Shown: positions 47,501 to 56,435 of the stretch, one piece after another
Numbering within the stretch: the stretch's first letter is position 1
How the letters are laid out: each line of letters starts with the position of its first letter
Source of the DNA: Bolinopsis microptera
Taxonomy: Eukaryota > Ctenophora > Tentaculata > Lobata > Bolinopsidae
NCBI RefSeq assembly: GCF_026151205.1
Contig: NC_087079.1
Span: forward strand, 17,354,945-17,418,944
Direction: 5' to 3'
Length of the DNA: 64,000 bases
Made by a program: the position numbers and the translations under genes
The notes under the pieces: generated by a model
Told to the model about the DNA's origin: nothing
Databases searched by the model: none
What the model saw: only the letters and a program-made list of their open reading frames with translations

Positions 47501-49205
47501 AAGTCACATAGACCCTCAGGCATTTGTTCAAAAAGAAGTCCCTTCGCAACTTCCAACGGAGACTGGCAAAAGTCCTGGTGCAAGGAATATCTTCGACCTC
47601 TGCAAACCAATGGCGGACATTTCGCCTGATACGCCAGTTTTCAAAACTCCCAACTCGTCCACGCTGATAAAGAATATCGACATCGATGGACTCAGAAAAT
47701 CACTAGTTGACGCAGAGTTGGGTGAGTTTGTTCCTGTTGCTAAATCTATTCCAGAGAAAGATGCTGCCCCTAAAAACAAACGTAAACCATCTTCAGAAGA
47801 ACAAACCCCTAAATCGAGTATGTCTGCAGAAGAGAGAAAAAGACGCAAATCAGGTGACAATGTGTCAATTGAAAAGAGGCCAGCTGAAAATATTAAAGGT
47901 GACATAAATGAAAGCACCCAGAAACAATCCAACACACTTATTAATAAAGTTAGTTCGATTGCACCGATTGCAAAACAGGCCAGTAATGGTGCAAGAAGGA
48001 CTTACGATCAAGTTAGCAAGGTTAAGAGCAGTTATCAAAGTCCAAAGCCGACTATTATTAGAGCAAAGCCTCAGACACAGCAGACCAATGCCACCTCTTC
48101 TGATCGTCAAAATCATATTCCTCAAGCTCAGAGCAGTCAGAGTAACCCTGGCAGTAGTCGGCCACATCAACAAGGTAGCACTTGGAATGGGCCACCTAGT
48201 AAAGGTGATCACAGAAACCAGGCAAGAGGCAATTCCAGCAACAACCAGTTCAGTCGTAATGAGAGGAACAATAATGCAGTCAGAGACAATAGTGCAGACA
48301 GAGGTAGCAATAACTTGGGCAGAAATAATAATTTCTCTAATAACCGTGGCCGCAGTAACAATTCTCGTCCTCAATCCCAAGCAGGTGGAATCCCAAATAC
48401 TGATTACTCCAACAGAGGGAATAGTGGAAACAGGGGTAATAGCAGAGAGAATTACTCACCACAGAAAAACCAGAGTGATCCTGGATCAAGATTAGCAAAA
48501 ACATTTGATATTGACGTTGGATCCATGAGAAATACGAATTTGTCCTCTGCACTTGCCAAAGTCACCAACATCACTCCAATTAGCCAGGCATGTTCTGCTA
48601 AAATAAACGAAGCTGCTCAGAACATTCGTTCAAACAGCCAGAGTATAAATTATGCCATTACAAATGGTTTTCAAAACAACCCAACTCAGGGTGGGCCCAA
48701 TATGACCCAGCAGAATTTCCATGGAAATCAGTTTCAAGGTACTAACACCAGGCAGAGTAGTAACCAAGGTTTTGGTAACCAAGGTTTTGGTCAGGGGTCC
48801 AATCAGTCAAATGATTTTGTGAATCAAGGACACTCTCACAATCAAGCTGGTGGCTTGGGGAGCCAACAAACCAACTGGAACAACAACAACAACAACCAGT
48901 ACGGTGGTTTTGGAGGTAACCGAGGCGGTGGAAACAATAGCTTTAGAGGTAATCGAGGTGGTGGAAATAACGATTTTGGAAGAGGCAATGGAAGTGGGAG
49001 GGGTCACTTCAATCAATCCAACGTAGTGACCGGCTCTGACAGAAGAAACGATGTCCAGAACAATAATCCTGGTGGGGGATTTAACTTTGCCAACAACCGC
49101 GGCGGTTTTAACAACAGTGGGAAAAGAAGCAACAACACTGTACAAGACTCCTTCGGCTATGATGACAGGCAGAAGCGACAGCGAAATGATCACTTTAACA
49201 GGTGA
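44510..49205 (+). CDS. Multi-zinc-finger protein with prion-like, RGG/FG-rich C-terminus (1266 aa)
   Basis: Exons 44510-45830, 46090-46257, 46462-46815 and 47248-49205 join in frame through three phase-1 GT-AG introns (3801 nt). About five zinc fingers of the U1/matrin type are spread along the protein: YCAIC (about 28), YCSIC (about 62), WFCNIC (about 158), YYCGLC (about 360) and FHCGLC...HH..GRLHKKK (about 528). A Ser/Lys-rich stretch with KRKPSS and KRRKSG could hold a nuclear signal. From about residue 885 on it is Asn/Gln/Ser/Gly-rich with NRGG, FGNQGFG and GRG motifs and ends DRQKRQRNDHFNR. This architecture suggests a nuclear RNA-binding or condensate-forming protein; I recognise no specific orthologue. 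The ATG follows an acceptor-like sequence. The first exon is also present, truncated, in copy A. Confidence 0.85.
45960..46030. repeat. Retroelement/SINE 3'-end remnant with CA-repeat tail in intron 1 of the zinc-finger gene
   Basis: ttaagccgctcggaaat followed by an (AC)n tract matches the end of the 620-bp repeat at 55150-55770 (gattaagccgctcggaaatt followed by an ACAG tract). It is therefore a short copy of the same family. Confidence 0.5.
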
Positions 49206-49891
49206 TAGCACTTTAGGACCATGTCATATCTCATGTAGACATTTCATTTTGTGAATCAGATTAATGAACAAAATGTTTCATTATTTTAGATTGTTTTAAT
49301 TGATTCGGGTACGGTGGATGCTGAACACATAGATTTTATTGTAAAGATTTTTAACTCTTATTGAACAGATTCAACCTGAAATTCAATTTACAGTTTGCTG
49401 AGACCATATGGATTATATTTTTGTGTGCAATTATGACCGATATCGTCAACATCTTAATGATCGTGTCTGTATTCGTTAGTGATTAGTGATTAGTGATTAG
49501 TGATTAGCGATTGCTGTATTATGGAAGCGACAAGACTTGTATTTAAACTAACTATTTAAACCATTTAATAATCTTTGCTGTTTGGCACCCGCTAGTGACC
49601 TAGTGTACGACTTATCTACTTTATTTTTTAGACTTTGTTATAAAATTATTTATCTTTTGGTTTCACTGAGCTTCTAAATTATAACTTTGTAGGTGATCCG
49701 TGATTCTTATTACATATTATCTTAACCGTTTGTTAAACGGATTAAGAGTGGCCAAAGCTCATTATCATCTGCTGCACCTCATTTGGATTTATTCCAGAAT
49801 GCAGCCATTGGGAGGACCAAATCACTGAAAACAGTCAAATGGCACAATATCATATAACAACTTACAAGTAAACATAATTTCAAATAGGATA
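49206..49891 (+). other. 3' UTR of the zinc-finger gene and GID8 upstream region
   Basis: No gene is seen. A short gattagtgattagtgattag tandem repeat lies at about 49480-49505. No strong AATAAA was found, so the cleavage site is not assigned. Confidence 0.45.
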
Positions 49892-51240
49892 ATGGATGAG
49901 AGCAGTAATTGTGCAGTGTGGATGTCTAGGTTGGAGACCCTCCCTCTCTCCCGCAGTGACATGAACACTCTCGTTATGGACTATCTTGTGACAGAAGGCT
50001 ACAAGGACGCAGCTCAGGTCTTCATGTGAGTCACAATAATAATGCTCTTCTTCCAGAATAACTGTTATCTTATTCCAGAGGGGAGCTGATTGCTGTAATT
50101 AGTTCAATCTTAATGTTTTAATGTTTTAAAATTTCCGATCATAAAATGGGTGTGTTGCTAATGATTCCATGTAAATGATATTTGATACTGACACTACATG
50201 TGGAATACTTATTGTTTCCGGGTTTCAATATTTTCAACTCAGGGACGAAGCAGGAGTACAAAGTCCTATAAACCTGGAGAGCATGTCTGATCGTATCAAG
50301 ATACGGGAAGCTATGGACCTGGGCAACATCGACCTAGTTACTCAGATGATCAATGATTTTGATCCAGAGCTCCTTGACATGAAGCCCACTTTGTATTTCC
50401 ACCTTCAACAACAGAAGCTGATCGAACTTATCAGATCCAGTTAGTTCCTGTCTCTCAGAGTCTGCTTCGGATAGTGTCACTGCGTCAATATTAAGAACAA
50501 GTTATAAATTGTTCTTGTATAAATACAGAAACCACATAATTTGTAAACTCATGACAGTCATATTCTCCAGAAAACATTGAAGAAGCACTGTTGTTCGCCC
50601 AGACCGAGTTAGCGCCACATGGAGAGGACCATCCTGAAGTTTTAGCTGAGCTGGAGAAGACCATGTCCCTCTTTGCTTTCTCAGAACCTGAAAACTGCCC
50701 TTTCGGTGACCTCTTGAAACCTTCCCAAAAACACAAAGTTAGTATAATACTTACTTTGACTCTTATTTACAGTTTATTGATATTTTAAACATTTTTTTGA
50801 TTCCCATCTCCCGACTGTCTGTAATGTTATTTCCATGGTTTTAACTAAATAACTTAATACCGTTTGAGTGTAATAAAAAGATAAGTTAAATTAGAGTGAT
50901 ATAAATGTCTAAATTCTCAGGTAGCAGGTGAATTGAACTCTGCAGTATTGGAATCACAAAATCAGCAAACCACCACCAACCTTCACACCTTGTTAAAGAT
51001 ACTCCATTGGTCCCAAGACATGCTTACTCAGCAAAAGGTGATATTTCATATGTAACTGCCCATTTTCATGTTGAAATTAAATGCAGACCGCAGGGTTCCA
51101 AGTATTCGATAATGTTATAGATCCAATATGAATACTCTTGTCTCAATCAAATGTAATAAATGAACTTACCGATATATTTTCAGGTGTCTTATCCCAAAAT
51201 GGAAGACATTTCATCAGGAATAATCAGCAATTCAACTTGA
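49892..51240 (+). CDS. GID8: GID8/TWA1 homologue, subunit of the CTLH E3 ligase (223 aa)
   Basis: Five exons, 49892-50025, 50243-50439, 50571-50737, 50921-51037 and 51184-51240, join in frame (672 nt). The protein has a LisH motif early (SDMNTLVMDYLVTEGYKDAA), then a CTLH region with RIKIREAMDLG and PTLYFHLQQQKLIELI, then a CRA region with EALLFAQTELAP, FGDLLKPSQ and the ending SYPKMEDISSGI. Order and length fit animal GID8 (about 228 aa). GID8 is a scaffold subunit of the GID/CTLH ubiquitin ligase. The start ATG fits the family N-terminus, though it begins slightly later than in vertebrates. Introns are short (131-217 bp), giving a compact gene. Confidence 0.96.
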
Positions 51241-51804
51241 CAGTGCCTAACCATTGACTATTTGTTTGATAGGCCGTTTATATCCAACGCAACCAATTCT
51301 AGTCGAACACAGAAAATATTGTATCAGTTGTTGAATTGTGAAATGTAGCATCAAGTATAGTAAGGGAATCTAGAAGTACTTACTTTGATAATTTGATAAT
51401 CTGATGAGGTGTGTAGCCGGATGATGAGCTACTGCACTTGATAGAGCTGGAATGGAACAGAATATATTATGAGATGAGTTTGTATCGAGAAGTTTTAACT
51501 GGTAAAGATATCTTGCCAGCTATGAAATTATGAAAGACATGGGTGTTTGTATAGTTGCTCAATTTGTTGTCATTGCTATTGTACGCTGTTATTGTTAAAT
51601 TTTTGACTATTTTTTGAGAGTTACGATTTTGAATGATTATTGACTAAAAATACCTACTAATGGTACATCATATCTGAAGTCTGGACGATTAAACTGATTT
51701 ATCGGAAGTTACGGGCCGATTTAATAGAATCTAGCTCATATTGGTGGTTTCGCGATATCAGACTGATTAATTTTTAGTCGAACCTTATCCCATACATAAC
51801 TTTA
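51241..51804 (+). other. GID8 3' region up to the 7.4-kb palindromic element
   Basis: No gene is seen. The stretch ends with the 6-mer actttA (51799-51804), which is duplicated after the element. Confidence 0.5.
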
Positions 51805-52440
51805 AGTAGAAGGGAATGTATGAAGGCCCGCCATCAAGTGACTCCCAGCCACTCACAGCACGCCCCCAGGTCACGTGACAGCACGTCACGTGACGGATCA
51901 CATGTCATGTAACCACGTGACAAGCTCGTCAATCAAATGTCAAGGTCACGTGACATTTGATTGACCAATGAGGAGCCAGAACGTCATGACGAATCAATCA
52001 ATAATCCCGACTAAAGGATCTAAAGTCTGATTAAACGGTTGCCAAGCAGGTTCCTGTTATTTGATTACCGGGCACGTGTTTAGCTTAAGCATCATGTGAC
52101 ATGAATGTTATTGAACCTCGAGATCACGTGACAGGAGTCACTTGATTACCCGTCAGAACGTCATGATGAATAATTCAATAATCCTGTCTAAAGGATCTAA
52201 AGTCAGATTAAACGGTTGCCAAGCAGGTTCCTGTTATTTGATTACTGGTCAAATGATTCTTCACGATTTACCCCGGTCCAGTCACCACTCCAAATAAGCA
52301 GAGGGTGACATAACGAAATGTGGTGTAGGGTTACCATCGCTCGACCTCCTGGAAATTACAAGTCTTATCATCAATTTTCTGACATTTAAGCAATAGCTAC
52401 AGTATCTGAACCACATTTTCACCCTTTAAGATATAACAAC

Positions 52441-52515
52441 TGTTAGGTAGCCTAGTGGTTAGAACATCCGTCTTCTGCACAAAAGGTTCAGGGTTCAAAG
52501 TCGAGTCTAGGGAGT
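52441..52515 (+). pseudogene. tRNA-like/SINE-like segment in each arm
   Basis: TAGCCTAGTGGTTAGA is a near-perfect pol III A-box and GGTTCAAAGTC, about 35 bp further on, resembles a B-box. The fold does not complete a standard cloverleaf, so this is a tRNA-derived relic. The mirror copy is at about 58540-58614 on the minus strand. Confidence 0.45.
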
Positions 52516-52737
52516 AGCTAAGGCTCCATACCATTCACTATTATTAACTATTAAATTTGCTTGTTATAAATTTGATAAATTTCGAGAGACAAATAAAACT
52601 ACCGTTTAATTGATAATTTGTTGTTGTCAACATTATAATCATAAATTGAAATCATCAAGAGTAAGATTGGGTACATGAATCATTGTATAACAGTTGCACG
52701 TTAATGGTGTTCTAGTACAGGTAGTTAGTTCCACCAA

Positions 52738-53452
52738 CTACTTATTCAGATAAAGTTTGAGAATCTTATCGACAATAGTTGTGTTTTCGTTCATCAGTTT
52801 GTTTACATCAGATAGACTTGTAGTGGTGATAACTGCATCCAATAGAGATCGTTCTTCCAAACTTAAAATATCTGTTAGGTCTTCTCCGCTGTCAATTAAA
52901 CGCTGCTTCAAGACAACAAACAATTCGGTTTTCATCATGTATGAGAATAAAATGTCAAAACATTTATTTTGCTCTTTACACAATTTACTTTGTAACAGGA
53001 CGTCTAGAGATTTAAGTAAACTCGATATCTTTTTACTGTTTGGTTGTTTGATTGGTACTCCTTTCCGCTTGCCTACGTGTTGCCAGTCAGTATCAGATTC
53101 TAACTCTTTAGCATTATATTCTTTGTTGGACTCATCATCGCTACTTGTTACACCACTAAATTCATCATCACCACTACCTGGTACATCAGAGTTAGAACCA
53201 CCTTGCTGAGATTCTTCAGAAACTATTGTATCAGCATCTGAACATACAGAATCAGGACCCTCCATTTTGACATCAGTCACATCTGAGTTAGCTTTTGACA
53301 GCGGCAGTAAAATTGCAGAACTTTCATCTGACTCTCGCGAGAGTCAGATGAAAGTTCTCTCGGTTCTCTCGATGATACCTACTAATGTGTGAGGACAGAC
53401 TATATTTATTGGCAAAAGACTTGTCACAGAATGAGCAGGTTACAGAATTCAT
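52738..53452 (-). pseudogene. Zinc-finger gene of the left arm, broken by a 25-bp inverted duplication
   Basis: It is the same gene as 57628-58317, but 25 bp longer. The extra bases (53338-53362) are an inverted copy of the adjoining sequence and create a perfect 40-bp palindrome with no loop (53318-53357). The insertion shifts the frame between the zinc finger and the acidic region, leaving only the downstream part open from an internal ATG at 53280. The downstream coding sequence is otherwise the same. Confidence 0.9.
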
Positions 53453-54699
53453 AACTGCAGTACAAACGTTTTATAATGCTATGCAACAACCATTATATAG
53501 CAATAATCGCATAAAATCGCAAATAATCGCAAATAATCGCATATAATCGCATATAATAGCATATAATAGCATATAATGGCATAAAATTGCAAATAATCGC
53601 ATATAATTGCAAAATAATTCCACAAAATAGCATATAATAGCATATAATCGCATATAATCGCATATAATAGCATATAATAGCATATAATCACATTTAATCA
53701 CATATATAATCACGTATATTATCTCTTAAAATCACATTTTATTATTTATACTCGCAAATAATTGCATATAATTGCAAATAATCGCATATAGTAGCAGGGT
53801 GAATATGATCCAACTTACGCATTCAACCTATTAAAGATCTTTTCAAAGATTTATTTTCATGCTGATTGCCAAGCATCATCCTGGAGATGGAACTGTAACT
53901 CTTGAGTCTACCAAAGACTGCACCCAACATGTAGGAATACTTCCTAGTGGGGACATTAAAGGACCACACCAGACAGGACAAGGAGATCATGGTAAATTCT
54001 ACGTCAACTAGTCAGACGGAGATCATCTTCGAGATCTATCACTTTCTGGATTATCATTCATAACCAGTAGTCAGCGCACCATTGATTTCTGCTTTCAAAT
54101 GATAACTGCTAATACTCTTGTCGATTTTATTGCACAGAAACCAGCATTTGACCGGGACCGGGACCGGGAATAGCTCAAAATTGTCAATCCCGGTACCGGG
54201 AATCCCGGTCGATTACTGGTGCATGCAGCTGGCCAGGTTTAGGTATCAGGTGATTTTTCCTGCAATTTGGTAGTTGTGAAACATCACCTTGGATTTCTGT
54301 TGTCACAAAACGTACCTTTTTAGACCTTTTCTCAAAGCATATAATAGCATATAATAGCATATAATCGCATATAATAGCATATAATAGCATATAATAGCAT
54401 ATAATAGCATATAATAGCATATAATCGCATATAATCGCATGTAATATCATTCGAGATCACATATATAATCCATTGGGTGGGCGAAAATTGTCCCCCGACA
54501 ATTGACCCCCCGATAATTGACCCCTCGACAATTGACCCCTCGACAATTGACCCCCCCGACAATGTAACTCAATACAACATCACCTCATACCATACTCCTC
54601 ACGGTTCTCTTGATATAGGAAGAATGCACCTTTGTTGTGGTGTGCCACACTCCACATGAATAGATTCTTGGAAAATTCAGATGCTCTCCCCATAGCTAG

Positions 54700-54777
54700 T
54701 GGCACAGACGGGAATCGAACCCGGGACCCTGTGAATGCGAGACATTTCACAAGCAGGCAGACTAAAGAACTGTGCCA
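54700..54777 (-). tRNA. tRNA-like sequence, probably a pseudogene or SINE
   Basis: On the minus strand the first and last seven bases (TGGCACA and TGTGCCA) pair perfectly, like an acceptor stem. GGGTTCGATTCCC forms a T-arm with a standard loop, and TGTGAA/TTCACA could be an anticodon stem, but its loop is ten bases and the D-arm is poor. I do not assign an amino acid. Confidence 0.35.
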
Positions 54778-54949
54778 CATAGCCATTTATAACTATAATG
54801 TATTATTTTAAACTGACAAGCTCGTAAATGAAATGTCAAGGTTACGTGACAAGTTAATTGACCAATAAGAAGCAAGTACGTTATAATAGCAACCGTCACG
54901 TGATATTCGTAACGATCTTGTTAAACATGTTCATATTTTCATTTTAACA

Positions 54950-55044
54950 GCGGTCCATCTGGAGCCTCAGGTTAGTGAGTTAACGGCAACTTTCCTATGC
55001 AGGACAATGCGGGTTCAAATCCCGCCTAGCCTACTTCTCCAGAT
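54950..55044 (+). pseudogene. tRNA-like core inside a 15-bp hairpin stem
   Basis: GCGGTCCATCTGGAG (54951-54965) pairs with CTCCAGATGGATCGC near 55028-55042 with one mismatch. Inside are an A-box-like GGTTAGTGAGTTAACGG and a perfect T-stem, GCGGG-TTCAAAT-CCCGC. The anticodon arm is irregular. It looks like a tRNA-derived structured RNA or relic. Confidence 0.35.
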
Positions 55045-55149
55045 GGATCGCTCTTTTAAAACATTTAATTTTATCTATTTAAACGTAACGACCATTGGTA
55101 TTCATTTAAATGCGATTATAAAATATTATATGCTATTATATGCGATTAT

Positions 55150-55770
55150 ATGAATATACTAGTGTAACCCGGCCTTCGGCCGGGATTTCACTGCCGCAGT
55201 TAAAAAGGGTAGGATAATTCACCCGTTGAGTCAAAACCTGCATTAGGTGAGCAATTCTATTCGGAGTGCCCTCACGTATCCAATGGTATCTTAAACAATA
55301 GTAATAGTATCTTAAACAATAATCAATAGAAATCAACCCTTAACACCACACCCGCCTATCATATTTGTGAACACGCATAACATTGTCGTATGAAAGTATG
55401 AACTCTCTCTCTGCAGTCCAAACAGTGCCCCCTCCCCTAATAAGATTATAAGATTATAGTATAGACAGCGAATCTTACACGGGTAACTCAATTACACTAA
55501 TTATGCAGCTACATATGCGAGCCCCGTAACTCTTACCGTTGTGCTCAAGCCATTTTATGTAACATTTATGGTACAAAATCATCAATTAAACCACTTACCA
55601 ACGACCGATTTAAAAAACCTTTATCATTTAACTTCGTCAGAGTTTTGTCGGCACTTTACCGAAAAAATCAGTCCCGCAACTCTTACCGTTTTCTTGATTA
55701 AGCCGCTCGGAAATTACAAACAGACAGACAGACAGACAGAAAACACACATTCTGGGATTATTAGTTAGAT
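55150..55770 (+). repeat. About 620-bp interspersed repeat with hairpin head and ACAG tail
   Basis: It starts near actagtgtaacccggccttcggccggg (a stable UUCG-type hairpin) and ends gattaagccgctcggaaatta followed by (ACAG)n. The tail recurs at 45975-46015. This layout suggests a non-autonomous retroelement with RTE-like short-repeat tail, but no coding sequence is present. Confidence 0.5.
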
Positions 55771-56185
55771 GTTGGAGATGGAACTATAACTCTTGAGTCT
55801 ACCGAATGCGATTATATATGCTATTATATGCTATTATAAGCTATCATATGCGATTATATGATATTATATAATGCTATTATATGCGATTATATGATATTAT
55901 ATGCTATTATATGCAATTATATGCTGGCGATTGAACTGTAATTCTTGAGTCTCTCTATATGATATTATATAATGCTATTATATGCGATTATATGATATTA
56001 TATGCTATTATATGTGCAATTATATGCTGGCGATTGAACTGTAATTCTTGAGTCTCCGAATGCGATTGTATGTTATTATTATATGCTATTATATGCAATT
56101 ATATGCTATTATATGCTATTATATGCTATTATATGCTATTATATGATATTATATGATATTATATGCTATTATTTGCGATTATTTT

Positions 56186-56350
56186 CAGTATTCATTCAGT
56201 ATTCATTCAGTATTCATTCAGTATTCATTCAGTATTCATTCAGTATTCATTCAGTATTCATTCAGTATTCATTCAGTATTCATTCAGTATTCATTCAGTA
56301 TCCATTCAGTATTCATTTAGTATTCATTCAGTATTCATTCAGTATTCGGC
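56186..56350. repeat. 11-bp cagtattcatt minisatellite
   Basis: About fifteen units of cagtattcatt with few variants. The frames that run through it (repeating SIHSVFIQYSF) are artefacts of the period. Confidence 0.95.
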
Positions 56351-56435
56351 ATTTATTCAGTATTTAGCGGATTTGTTCATGTGGAGTGTGGCACATCACA
56401 ACAAAAGTACCTCCTTTCTAGATAAAGAGTATCGT

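Larger units (their letters stand above)
51805..54660. repeat. Left arm of the palindromic element
   Basis: Contains CACGTGAC-rich sequence (51870-51960), a directly repeated block of about 90 bp (51985-52075 and 52163-52250), a tRNA-like segment (52441-52515), the broken zinc-finger gene, and AT-rich 10-11 bp repeats of the atataatcgc type (53500-53800, 54330-54445). The inner end is a run of gacaattgacccc repeats (54490-54560). Confidence 0.9.
54661..56435. other. Spacer of the palindromic element
   Basis: Contains two tRNA-like segments (54700-54777 minus, 54950-55040 plus), a 620-bp repeat with an ACAG tail (55150-55770), many 10-bp attatatgct/attatatgcg repeats (55800-56180) and an 11-bp cagtattcatt array (56186-56350). 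No protein gene was recognised. Confidence 0.7.

Noticed and set aside
47528-49211. Frames on the minus strand and in a second plus-strand frame within the zinc-finger gene's last exon
   Set aside because: Shadows of the low-complexity coding sequence; the main frame has the continuous protein and splice phase.
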